In this document: piece after piece, positions 9,201-13,175 of the stretch
Layout: the number at the start of each line of letters is the position of its first letter
Position numbering within the stretch: position 1 is the first letter of the stretch
Assembly (NCBI GenBank): GCA_017939025.1
Contig: JAGBAI010000174.1
Location: 1-16,614, forward strand
DNA length: 16,614 nt
Source: Oscillospiraceae bacterium
Lineage (GTDB): Bacteria > Bacillota_A > Clostridia > Oscillospirales > Oscillospiraceae
Direction: 5' to 3'
Translations under genes and position numbers: made by a program
Notes under the pieces: generated by a model
Databases searched by the model: none
The model's input: only the letters and a program-made list of their open reading frames with translations
Told to the model about the DNA's origin: nothing

Positions 9201-12055
9201 AGGCCCTGAACACCGGACTTGACCGTTCCGATGCTGACCTTTGTTCCACCGATAACGGTATGGTTGGCAGAATCATACTGGCCGTTCAGAATCACTTCCA
9301 CGGTACCGGTATGGTGCCGCTTATGGGGCGTATACTGGGCATAGAGAGTCAGATCCCCGGTTGCCTTCAACGGGTCTGTAGCAAGCTGTTCCTGGTTGCT
9401 TTCTCCTGCACGCTGTGTAACCTCGTACAGTTTGTTCTCTGCGCCTTTCTTATACAGCTTTCCGGTACCGTCTGCATTCTCGTTCCAGTAGCCGTCGAAG
9501 GTGTAATAGTAGTAGCCGTCCTCTGCCTTGCTGGGCTGTGTTTCCGCATCAAAGCTGATCTCGGTGCCGTAATCCAGATTGCTGTCGGTTTCCAAAACCG
9601 TTGCGGGATTGAAGCTGTCTCTCCAGGTAACTGTAAAGCTTTGCTTATAATACAACTTCAGTGTCGGAGGTGTCTCTTCCAGCTTTCCACTGTTCTGTGT
9701 TCCTGTAGTTTCAACATCCAGAACATAGCCTGGATAAGACTTTCGCTGGGCAGTGATCTGCTGGTTGGGACTGCCGGTGAGATTCTCGGTTTCCGAAGCT
9801 GTTGCAGAATAGGTTCCGTTTTCCTGTTTATAGTGCTCCACCGTATAGGGAACGTCCCAGACTGCGGTATAGGTTGCATCCGCCGTTACGGTTTGTGCCA
9901 CGGAAGGCGTCCAGCCCTTGAAAGTCCACTTCGGATGCTTCGTACTCTCCGGGGTATAGGAAGGCGTTGCCGTACCGGGAGCGATTCCTTCCACCTTCTC
10001 CAGTTCTGTTGTTCCGTCATAGTCCTGATAGGTAACCGTGAAGGTCTGGCTATAGGTTGCCGTATAGGTGGCATTCCCTGTTACCGGTGCCACTTCCGGG
10101 GTCCATCCGGTAAAGGTCACGGTGCCACCCTGCATTTTGGCAGATTGGAGTGTGCCCGTATAAGCGGGAGTCTGACCGTAGGCAACCTGCTCTTCCTTCA
10201 GCACGCTGCCGTCATCATTACACCAGGTGATGGTATAGTTCTTGGGGGTGTATACATTTTCCAGATCGACAATACTGGTTTTATTCTTTTCTACGGCCGC
10301 CCAGGTACTTGTGGTGCTCTGTTCCTGCTGGAAGTCATACCCCACAGCATAGGTTCCCGATTCCGATATGCTGTAGCCGCCCGTGGGAATGTTGTTCAGA
10401 TTCCAGGTATATTTACCATTTTCGGAAGAACTGGCAGTGGCGATAGTCAGCGTGTTGGTATAGGAATCGCCCGTAACCTTGATCTGGAAGTTTTTAGGAA
10501 TCTGCTCTGCCGGGATTCCCTCGAAGTTCTTTGTCACCTGCAGATTGCCCAGATTCTGTGCCCAAACAGCTTTGAACGTATAGGTCACACTGGTACCGGA
10601 AGCAGTGGTCCAGATATCCGCAACACTCACCGTTGCTCCCGGCTGGTACACCTTGCCGTTGATCTCCCAGCCCACAAAGGTATAATTATACCGTGTCGCT
10701 GCAGCACCAACCGTAATGGTATCCGGATTGTCTTTATATTGATCCTCCGTAACATTGGGATGACGGTATATCTTGCTGTCTATTGGCGCACCATAGCCGT
10801 CATTGGCGTCATACTTCACATTAATGGTTACCGGCTCTGCCAGAATCTTGAATTCCCGGTAGCGGAATTGTTCATTTCTGTCAGAATAATGGAACTCATA
10901 TTCACACAGCAAGCTGGCCGCCGCCTGGCTGGCAGTGGAAAAATCGATCTGACTTCCACTCGGTCCCAGTTTTAGGCCATTGGCAACAATATTCGGAAGA
11001 GCGGTATAAATGCCTGTTGACCAGGTCGCATCGTCATCCTCCGAATAGAAACCGCTGGAACGCGCCCGGTGATGGAGGGTGTTTTTGGCGGTATAGCCTT
11101 CTGCCACATCCACATAGAACGCAACCGGTGCATAACGGTCCAGGGTAATATAGGTACCATGGGCAATCTGGTTCAGATTGGTGCCGTCCGTGGAATAGTA
11201 CAGCGTAGCATTTGCTGAATGTTTGGAAAATTTGTAATAAAAAAAGTCATCCGCCTGAGGATCCGGATAATCCGCAATCAGCGCATAGTTCAGCTCCTGG
11301 GCCTTTACCAGCAGATGCCAGTATTCCATGTCAAAGACATCCATGTCATCGGGGTTCAGCGCTTCGTATGCCTTTTCCGCAGCTACCAGCAGGGCAAAAA
11401 TCGTATCTTTTTCTTCTTCCGTGGTATATGCCGTGATACTGGAAGAATCCGGAAGGGCCTCGTACATAGCCACCACCTGTTCCAGCGTGGGGGCATCCGT
11501 TTCTGTCTCTTCCGTCTCTGTGTCCTCGGTTTCCGTATCCTCGGTCTCTGTATCCTCGGTTTCCGTGTCCTCGGTTTCCGTATCCTCGGTCTCCGTGTCC
11601 TCGGTTTCCGTATCCTCGGTCTCTGTATCCTCGATCTCCGTGTCCTCGGTCTCCGTGTCCTCGGTCTCCGTATCCTCGGTTTCCGTATCCTCGGTCTCCG
11701 TGTCCTCGGTTTCCGTGTCCTCGGTTTCCGTATCCTCGGTCTCCGTATGCTCGGTTTCCGTATCCTCGGTCTCCGTGTCCTCGGTTTCCGTGTCCTCGGT
11801 TTCCGTATCCTCGGTCTCCGTATCCTCGGTTTCCGTATCCTCGGTTTCCGTGTCCTCGGTTTCCTTATCCTCGGTCTCCGTGTCCTCGGTTTTTTTGTTT
11901 TCAGTTCCCGTTTCCTGAAACACTGCAGCTTCTGTGTTCTGGCTTTTCAGCGTATCAGTTTCTCTGATTGTCCCTTCCTGTGCAAATGCTCCCAAGGGCA
12001 ACATTCCGGTCAACATAACAACGACCAGAAGCATAGAGATCATTCTTTTCAGCAT
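233..12055 (-). CDS. Giant wall-anchored InlB-repeat surface protein (3,940 aa)
   Basis: Probably a secreted, cell-wall-attached adhesin or scaffold; the ligand is unknown. Order by approximate residue: signal peptide 1-25 (cut after AFA); TETED tandem repeats 56-190; helical segment 190-275; beta region; first InlB-type module 408-498; Cna-B/prealbumin-like domain with LQVTKNFEG 500-605; then further InlB-type modules with the F-x-GW ... L-x-A-x-W pattern, about 13 in total. Three segments with V-E-H-Y resemble MucBP domains (about 735-805, 3343-3440, 3725-3800). A block of about 810 residues occurs twice (1103-1916 and 2345-3153), and five D-x-D-x-x-(I/V/T)PD repeats end the protein. The C-terminus has SPMSGD, a membrane helix 3911-3930 and KKRRKDRR. 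The start is set by AAGGAGG 8 nt before ATG and by the signal peptide. The frame is intact. The family assignment is from motifs; adhesion is inferred. Confidence 0.9.
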   Translation of the reverse strand: MLKRMISMLLVVVMLTGMLPLGAFAQEGTIRETDTLKSQNTEAAVFQETGTENKKTEDTETEDKETEDTETEDTETEDTETEDTETEDTETEDTETEDTETEHTETEDTETEDTETEDTETEDTETEDTETEDTETEDTEIEDTETEDTETEDTETEDTETEDTETEDTETEDTETEDTETEETETDAPTLEQVVAMYEALPDSSSITAYTTEEEKDTIFALLVAAEKAYEALNPDDMDVFDMEYWHLLVKAQELNYALIADYPDPQADDFFYYKFSKHSANATLYYSTDGTNLNQIAHGTYITLDRYAPVAFYVDVAEGYTAKNTLHHRARSSGFYSEDDDATWSTGIYTALPNIVANGLKLGPSGSQIDFSTASQAAASLLCEYEFHYSDRNEQFRYREFKILAEPVTINVKYDANDGYGAPIDSKIYRHPNVTEDQYKDNPDTITVGAAATRYNYTFVGWEINGKVYQPGATVSVADIWTTASGTSVTYTFKAVWAQNLGNLQVTKNFEGIPAEQIPKNFQIKVTGDSYTNTLTIATASSSENGKYTWNLNNIPTGGYSISESGTYAVGYDFQQEQSTTSTWAAVEKNKTSIVDLENVYTPKNYTITWCNDDGSVLKEEQVAYGQTPAYTGTLQSAKMQGGTVTFTGWTPEVAPVTGNATYTATYSQTFTVTYQDYDGTTELEKVEGIAPGTATPSYTPESTKHPKWTFKGWTPSVAQTVTADATYTAVWDVPYTVEHYKQENGTYSATASETENLTGSPNQQITAQRKSYPGYVLDVETTGTQNSGKLEETPPTLKLYYKQSFTVTWRDSFNPATVLETDSNLDYGTEISFDAETQPSKAEDGYYYYTFDGYWNENADGTGKLYKKGAENKLYEVTQRAGESNQEQLATDPLKATGDLTLYAQYTPHKRHHTGTVEVILNGQYDSANHTVIGGTKVSIGTVKSGVQGLVLKKDGESFVLSETVEGSGIYQNTQLEDGVYQIYYKLTDDTEELVSTQQVDIKGQDRTRYIFFYSVTYDLAGGTGGPATQTSYYRTGDTVNVDSAVPTKAGYVFSHWLDDKGTEDTTDDVTYQPSTAMANTVLTTGINRGYTLKAVWEAAAVVRVKVTMVHGDHTSKQPMEIVLTKKTGETQSMEVANSTRTVPPEDNWGNEYTYLYGDMPIAVEEIAKYSAHVELPGYKTVSTSDITKQDNKTENGCEVWQVEVSLVYDPQGFDLSYTVQIDGFVKSANPKLVPQAVDVKVTYWDGNSWEPIGEHENRSAQVLITEGTDGTLSGTGTTHVWGYKDNNTSTPYLYRMDVVGIDFADDSYYMTVTDTDDDNVIYHSIEKGFFPYGAYTGTVSVDGDDNNDLKGATADGGNLKAVIKLHPYTVVLDPNDGTFPEGTTVTDEGVVSIANRFTVPTLDAYTPTKEGSTFEGWYVKQGENFVGNRVGSTNYTIKDLLGEGSGVGSTLTLYAKWSENITVTGRVAVSAQFEDHDLQDHDLLKEVTVLLQRQQDNGYTNTEHSQKVTIDYADNATVGVSTANYSFTNLPSNETYRVAIISPNFRDLYQNEPESLDTSKIGDYNNYYHADKYIANVGTENPNEAVVNMYLEFDPLEFQMGYAVDASAIGANYRPKTVNMLVLCDEYPEKNRPYTQWGVISQHIIDGVVVGQQLGLRENGTYGIAVTGENGTADLVDPTEAVWQYHTTGYAYDYAIQLQHWNGEAYNSETAPFTVTYSNIPVNIGNSASTVATATLTPKTYAVYYHTDEDGVADATETHTWSFATEITRTASAVGKVFAGWYDSAGNRVTTIAASVCEDTTLYARWEEDTDQDGTPDSHQRTVVFKVENGKWNDGATAPVSVKVTLMKGDQSAADGTATLTAEDIPAAGEKPNDRFKEAVNPIAPWNQSDQSELTLTIDADSELEYTYSYDMKWYDQFVLNGGTWTVGEDTHTGTVEFQEGYTQPDVAPVLKDHVFMGWTETAVNADHIRMRYRAQWEADSNSDQIPDRYQKTVVFKVENGTWSNGGTQEISEVVTLRDANGNYSETGTANIENMIPTGMVPVTGWLAEGAAWSPTLPDGYTVSGTETEVFTYRFTKIDYRKVTYQPVDGNLEDDTVPENNTDQVQTGKYIQVNPNGGMWEASMVVQDICMTEDKNLGIPNRAYHVFAGWERKEGGTPGSPADAIVYTYTAQWIHQNSLPYEVQVETWLDGRAVNITEIHDDHSKILLKKEDGSGNYIELTGANGIYTGELYPGTYAVYFGEGHRVGDYLLGVMANPGEEENKLIIRHYSVNYWNDGYQEGGTPSHREIYRINSSITAIDAPKKDGYEFKGWKLRDGNTVWQPGRQITDKITKELHLEAQWSKNINVKVNITINHQVKDGTDVDTEASKDDVAFYLMRTENQTSRLVGQEVKLPEDMETYSYQVHSPENQTEYKPRDGSFTFTDLPRGSYTVSVSKNHYTLESITVSALGEGDTTQTIDVVLRYNPDTFNLNFTVQMDPETGVAEKDRIPKELYPKAANVRILYHNDDELGGDYWQIISQQEGSASPYQVVIDPETGLGSGTFSVRKYGSDPTVPREYKIRVTSFVYPNGDVVRAEVVTGTDSSTDGNYTAAITVPGSAGSYGGAYFSGNSQVGTPTATITVEKYDITFEPKNGDAQTVMTGEYYIPRDLSSDTYKPVRENFEFLGWYVGSKAADGTVTATNTRAVPGMLLTEDLLLVAKWTPIRSVSGSIQVAGTYQQGENTVAVYPLDRPTSATVILERLQHNDQTNATQAIPVKTQNVGITWNGGEGTAWYDFGGLAAGDSYRIRVVATNYAATYRNEDPEQTGFRSDGNLAIYNGDEDVAATVDAKLTFAPDQYTQNCIVDATAIGADFRPETAQVVIEGGLINQSDFTVISQHNAPPYGLSIDLTTTKNGVDYRGSASQTLWNYHWTNVLYAYQLKVTKVDEKAPVSTDPYTIAYGDMQSFGGQGQTGDLVAYLQPKQYAVIFDYQIPEKENYRAENGHTWSHETSVASIQPQDLTREGFVFMGWEDGDGNPVTRIPAERMEETTLYAQWESDILVDDERDTNGDEIGDGIPDIYQCIVTYRIIGGTWSTGGSLQKNVVFTLKTKASVTSDWVDADPKLGSTIPTGMIPTGSETAVAVWKPYVAADTQISAETPVTGNATYTCVFGTSVTIIVENGTATINGQTIYGGTRTLLLSQSDDSKTTEVTFKALDGYLFKSLTENHNGVHDNTAELDSNGKITIPNNQNTMIHVVYGADLVGGENGGDNILDEYQKKVTFRIENGTWDGTFREDIVRYVTLKKGDELSLEGQGTLDIPDISEAKADEGYKGGSWITELPETVTGTDPVIYTYRYAPIVYKTYSYVIEHYTQNLDGSYTLMSEDTLSGTGKVELNLAGTDFESVTEIPITVPRKTYAHFILDEADSNLELKLTFAMPEHHVLKLIYDRDRHTVSYDLNGGTAAPDTEETYGDETLICGVTVTAKAAPVRTGYRFDGWKKVRANETQVAAIAQEPVETLYQPGDTLEVGENLTLLAQWTANPYPYRIEYYFDGVLDETYTIIEEASFGTAVSISNSTENGVERQLKVGEKTTDVMQQLVNKGKTYVFSNVESTVGTIAVENNTIRISYLLDNWTDGKPDKDQVKLIYQVDPEGKGEIKNTGDTVLAVEDGKITIPAALAVPVEDWAFEKWTIREEGASSEQATVLGTEATLEQQEISVTGGKAYVVTAKLVPKTTKVEPAAAAYFVEHYKWDSASDSYVLADTEIFTGELNATVTAQPKTYPGYTVNPLAPDSVPSGTVTMPALENGQVSGLLRLSLYYDSDTGDNVPDRYQKQVTFRIVNGKWWDRTNEDIVVYLTLTDENGNWDPNGSANLKPHIPVGMWPNRGYARKGWDVKPPATVSGTEPVTYTYWCIYVADRSSPMSGDTSGITQWIVLLVASGAGLLTVLGVSKKRRKDRR
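236..355 (-). other. C-terminal cell-wall sorting signal (SPMSGD type)
   Basis: The last 40 residues are SPMSGDTSG followed by a hydrophobic helix of about 20 residues and a basic tail, KKRRKDRR. This is the classic three-part sortase substrate layout, but LPxTG is absent. It resembles the (S/N/P)PxTG class seen in clostridial sortase B substrates, with Ser replacing the usual Thr. The nearby D and T fit the (S/N)PxTGD variant. No sortase gene is in the window. Confidence 0.7.
360..655 (-). repeat. D-x-PD repeat, copy 5 (C-terminal)
   Basis: Residues about 3800-3897. It begins SDTGDNVPDRYQKQVTFR, continues with NGKWWD, and ends with the TVSGTEPVTYTY motif directly before the sorting signal. 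It is the membrane-proximal copy, so it probably emerges first from the wall. Boundaries are approximate. Confidence 0.65.
2035..2325 (-). repeat. D-x-PD repeat, copy 4
   Basis: Residues about 3243-3340. GGDNILDEYQKKVTFRIENG shows the same frame as copy 5, but the PD is replaced by LD and the acidic loop is shortened. It closes with ETVTGTDPVIYTYRY. It is followed directly by a MucBP-like segment (VIEHY). Confidence 0.6.
2595..2925 (-). repeat. D-x-PD repeat, copy 3
   Basis: Residues about 3043-3153. DTNGDEIGDGIPDIYQ is the longest acidic loop of the five. IIGGTWSTGG replaces the NG-x-W core, and IPTGMIPTG and TPVTGNATYTC end the unit. It is the last element of the second large duplicated block. 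Confidence 0.6.
2595..5020 (-). repeat. Large internal duplication, second copy (about 810 aa)
   Basis: Residues about 2345-3153. The order is a beta domain starting INVKVNITINH and continuing to FTVQMDPETG; an InlB-type module; a beta domain VSGSIQVAG to IVDATAIGADFRPETA; another InlB-type module; then D-x-PD copy 3. The same order is found at residues 1103-1916. The copies are recognisable but strongly diverged, so the duplication is old. Confidence 0.65.
5820..6115 (-). repeat. D-x-PD repeat, copy 2
   Basis: Residues about 1980-2078. SNSDQIPDRYQKTVVFKVEN is followed by TWSNGG, a TL-x-D-x-x-G-x-Y stretch, MIPTGMVP and a closing FTYRF. It lies in the roughly 430-residue stretch between the two large duplicated blocks and is the copy closest to copy 1 by eye. 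Confidence 0.6.
6305..6630 (-). repeat. D-x-PD repeat, copy 1
   Basis: Residues about 1808-1916. DTDQDGTPD has the regular D-x-D-x-D-G-x-x-D spacing of a calcium-binding loop (as in thrombospondin type 3 or dockerin-like loops). It is followed by VVFKVENGKWNDG. Calcium binding is an inference from that spacing only. Confidence 0.6.
6305..8745 (-). repeat. Large internal duplication, first copy (about 810 aa)
   Basis: Residues about 1103-1916. A beta domain starting VRVKVTMVHGD runs to YTVQIDGFV. It is followed by an InlB-type module, a beta domain VTGRVAVSA to AVDASAIGANYRPKTV, another InlB-type module and D-x-PD copy 1. The most telling shared motifs with the second copy are VDASAIGANYRP versus VDATAIGADFRP and the VISQH that follows each. 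Confidence 0.65.
11515..11890 (-). repeat. 15-bp tandem array encoding (TETED)n
   Basis: Twenty-four full 15-bp units plus a partial one encode Thr-Glu-Thr-Glu-Asp. Units differ almost only at third codon positions (GAC/GAT for Asp, GAA/GAG for Glu). Exceptions are single changes giving His, Ile and Lys. The result is a highly acidic, probably extended segment of about 130 residues just after the signal peptide. All frames on the opposite strand stay open here because of the 15-bp period. Confidence 0.95.
11981..12055 (-). other. Signal peptide of the giant protein
   Basis: Residues 1-25: a basic start (MLKR), a hydrophobic core rich in Leu, Val and Met, then a PLGAFA ending that fits signal peptidase I cleavage between Ala25 and Gln26. 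This directs Sec export and supports the chosen start codon. Confidence 0.85.
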
Positions 12056-12063
12056 ATCTCTGT

Positions 12064-12070
12064 CCTCCTT
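12064..12070 (-). promoter_or_regulatory. Ribosome-binding site of the giant gene
   Basis: AAGGAGG on the minus strand, 8 nt before the ATG at 12055. A near-palindromic 17-mer at 12079-12095 (GCCG ... CGGC arms) sits just upstream and could form a small hairpin next to it. Confidence 0.85.
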
Positions 12071-12098
12071 AGATTTCTGCCGTCATATTGTCGGCGAC

Positions 12099-12248
12099 TC
12101 AAATAAAACCAGTCATCGGCTTGTTCCTAAAAACCGCAAGAATCCGGCAGTGCCTCCGGTTATGTCCCAGCCAGTTTCCCATAACTGCCCGGAGATTAAA
12201 GCTGCAAAAGTTCTGTTTTATTCTCGCCATATCCGCAAAACCATTCAC
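12099..12248 (-). CDS. Unannotated 49-aa leader ORF upstream of the giant gene
   Basis: A GTG start (12248-12246) is preceded by GGAGG with 7-nt spacing, a strong ribosome-binding site. The 49-codon ORF ends with TGA at 12101-12099, 43 nt before the giant gene's start. The product is small and basic: it begins with NGFADMARIKQN, has a middle MGNWLGHNRRHCRI, and ends FRNKPMTGFI. There is no signal peptide or membrane helix, and I do not recognise the family. It lies wholly within the roughly 255-nt leader downstream of the promoter at 12318-12345. It may be a real small protein, a regulatory leader peptide, or a chance ORF over a structured RNA. The ribosome-binding site and position favour a function, but the evidence is not decisive. 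Confidence 0.45.
   Translation of the reverse strand: MNGFADMARIKQNFCSFNLRAVMGNWLGHNRRHCRILAVFRNKPMTGFI
12125..12185 (-). promoter_or_regulatory. Possible attenuator-like folds in the leader
   Basis: In the minus-strand RNA, GTTATG (12185-12180) can pair with CATAAC (12164-12159). The last three bases of that arm are also the start of AACCG, which can pair with a CGGTT followed by a short T-run. The two folds exclude each other, as in attenuators. The stems are short (6 and 5 bp), so this is suggestive only. No known riboswitch consensus was recognised. Confidence 0.25.
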
Positions 12249-12316
12249 TGTTTTACCTCCGTCTGTCTTTTTCCCTATAAATCACATGTATATAAGACGC
12301 TCATTTTATCATATTG

Positions 12317-12337
12317 TATTGTAACACATTTACAATA
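12317..12337. promoter_or_regulatory. Palindromic operator candidate over the giant gene's promoter
   Basis: TATTGTAA (12317-12324) and TTACAATA (12330-12337) form a perfect 8-bp inverted repeat with a 5-bp centre. It covers the -10 box and most of the spacer, a typical position for a repressor. The site does not fit the spacing of TnrA/GlnR (N7) or the Rex consensus. The regulator is unknown. Confidence 0.5.
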
Positions 12338-12345
12338 TTTGTCAA
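12318..12345 (-). promoter_or_regulatory. Promoter of the giant surface-protein gene
   Basis: On the minus strand a perfect TTGACA (12345-12340) and TACAAT (12323-12318) are separated by 16 bp. This is the strongest promoter match in the window. The expected start near 12311 gives a leader of about 255 nt that contains the 49-codon ORF. Confidence 0.75.
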
Positions 12346-12349
12346 TTTG

Positions 12350-12634
12350 AATCAGATCATTCTGTACCTCAAATGATAAGAAACTGCTTTCCCTATTCCC
12401 TTCTCTAACGGGCGAAGAAAAGCCGTTCCTCTTCTTTAAAATATTGCTACATCCGGTGTTTTGGACAGATTTTCCTGTCAATTCTGATTCGTCTCACTAA
12501 AAAATAGGCTGCGTTACTTTTGTAGTTGCGTAGCTTTAAGGCCTCTCACCTAAAAATGCGACACTTCCATAGGTTTTTCCCCCCGGAATTTGGGTACTCT
12601 AATAACAACTAAAGCAACTCAGGGAAGGAAAAAT
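12350..12634. other. Intergenic stretch, no gene seen
   Basis: It lies between the divergent giant gene and the 56-codon gene. No ORF with a credible ribosome-binding site and no RNA gene was recognised. A 68-codon minus-strand reading frame crosses it but runs through the giant gene's promoter. No convincing promoter for the small gene was found. Confidence 0.5.
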
Positions 12635-12805
12635 ATGGAAAGCAATCTCTCTTTGAATGAGCAGCTCAGAAAGGCTGCGGTGGAGCGGATGTGGCTCAAT
12701 TATTATAACAACACCCTTCTGGAACAGGGGTTGATCTCTGCGGATATGCACAGAAAAATGAAGGTTCAGATTGCAACCCGAAAACCGGCATCTCCCACAC
12801 AATGA
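12635..12805 (+). CDS. Small mobile-element-associated protein, SHOCT-like (56 aa)
   Basis: The start at 12635 is set by AGGGAAGG a few bases upstream; an ATG 45 bp further upstream lacks such a site. The 56-residue product is charged and helical: ESNLSLNEQLRKAAVERMW, then LNYYNNTLLEQGLI, ending ATRKPASPTQ. The short L-x-x-x-x-L-x-x-GLI-x-x-x-(x)-x-K-M pattern resembles SHOCT-type oligomerisation motifs. Small proteins with AAVERMWLNY-like cores are, to my knowledge, found beside serine recombinases of clostridial integrative elements. The recombinase-like relic just downstream agrees with this. Its molecular role is unknown. A strong terminator follows directly, so it is a single-gene unit. 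The gene is intact and may be the surviving part of a decayed element. Confidence 0.6.
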   Translation: MESNLSLNEQLRKAAVERMWLNYYNNTLLEQGLISADMHRKMKVQIATRKPASPTQ

Positions 12806-12806
12806 C

Positions 12807-12843
12807 AAAAGGGCCAGACCTTGTTCTTTGGTCTGGCCCTTTT
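12807..12843 (+). terminator. Strong Rho-independent terminator
   Basis: A perfect 14-bp stem, AAAAGGGCCAGACC (12807-12820) and GGTCTGGCCCTTTT (12830-12843), with a 9-nt loop, starts one base after the stop of the 56-codon gene. The A/T ends make it usable from either strand. Confidence 0.92.
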
Positions 12844-12858
12844 GTCGTCCGATATTAG

Positions 12859-12968
12859 AAGGGCTACTATGTTGGCAACAAGGTCAACGTAGTGAATATG
12901 TTCACCAAGAAGCAGAAATTCCTCCCGCCGGAGGAATGGGTCGTGTTCAAGAAGATATTTTCCTATGA
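12859..12968 (+). pseudogene. Serine recombinase-like fragment (relic)
   Basis: The open frame from 12859, with TAG just before it, reads KGYYVGNKVNVVNMF and TKKQKFLPPEEWVVFK. This pattern of GY-x-x-G-N-x-V-N, basic residues, then P-E-x-W-(V/I)-V is typical of the central Recombinase domain of large serine recombinases, where it precedes a THEPII-like stretch. Here that sequence is missing and the similarity stops after about 31 codons. There is no start codon, ribosome-binding site, catalytic N-terminal domain or zinc ribbon. It is best read as debris of an integrative element and would be inactive. A chance likeness cannot be excluded. Confidence 0.45.
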
Positions 12969-13049
12969 AGTGCGAAATATGAACAGCATAACCGTATTGC
13001 CATGGGGCACGTACAGACCGTGCAGTACATAGCGGCGATTACAGTCTAA
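12969..13049 (+). pseudogene. Relic protein tail, copy 1 (AKYE...GHVQTV)
   Basis: This frame begins right after a TGA (12966-12968) and reads SAKYEQHNRIAMGHVQTVQY plus IAAITV, then TAA. It has no start codon. It matches the tail at 15756-15860 at 18 of 25 residues (from AKYE on) and about three quarters of 79 aligned bases, by hand alignment. Compared with that copy, two bases are missing just upstream, which shifts the frame relative to the recombinase-like fragment. I do not recognise the parent family. Confidence 0.5.
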
Positions 13050-13069
13050 CGAATGGTTGCATCGAATTT

Positions 13070-13147
13070 GTAGTAACTTTTCGATAAAATCACATTTCGA
13101 TTGATTTCTCGCTCCCAATGTGTTATTCTGTATCTGAAAGTTACTAC
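13070..13147. repeat. 11-bp inverted repeat flanking the ATPase promoter
   Basis: GTAGTAACTTT (13070-13080) and AAAGTTACTAC (13137-13147) are exact reverse complements. One lies upstream of the -35 box and one just after the -10 box. Their centres are 67 bp apart, between six and seven helical turns, so a protein could bind both and loop the DNA. TTTCGAT also occurs twice within the left half. The regulator is unknown. Confidence 0.65.
13101..13129 (+). promoter_or_regulatory. Promoter of the DUF4143 ATPase gene
   Basis: TTGATT (13101-13106) and TATTCT (13124-13129) are separated by 17 bp. TG at 13121-13122 gives an extended -10 element. Each hexamer matches at 4 of 6 positions, and the extended -10 compensates. 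The start codon is about 40 bp past the predicted transcription start. Confidence 0.55.
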
Positions 13148-13175
13148 ATTTATGAGGCAAGTTCGAGGTATATCT

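Noticed and set aside
4532..10975. Plus-strand open frame of 2,147 codons, and an 847-codon one at 1754-4297
   Set aside because: Both lie opposite the giant gene in a constant frame relation. They arise because its codon choice rarely gives stops on the other strand. Their products are low-complexity His/Ile/Arg-rich with no domain, and no ribosome-binding site was seen.
11515..11890. CRISPR-like array of 15-bp units
   Set aside because: The units are contiguous with no unique spacers and encode an in-frame pentapeptide repeat, so this is a coding tandem repeat.
11219..12106. Plus-strand frames with (VLGFRILGLR)n and (SVSVS)n repeats
   Set aside because: They are readings of the TETED array on the opposite strand. 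A 15-bp period keeps every frame open, and the signal peptide and ribosome-binding site support only the minus-strand reading.
12056..12311. Known riboswitch (cyclic di-GMP types I and II, cyclic di-AMP, ykkC, cobalamin, THF) in the giant gene's leader
   Set aside because: None of the conserved sequence blocks of these classes could be matched by eye. A covariance-model search is needed before anything more is said.
12275..12481. Minus-strand 68-codon ORF
   Set aside because: It runs across the -35 and -10 boxes of the giant gene, has no clear ribosome-binding site and no recognisable composition or domain.
12541..12605. Promoter for the 56-codon gene (TACTCT or TAATAA as -10)
   Set aside because: No acceptable -35 box lies at 16-18 bp from either candidate, so no promoter was called.
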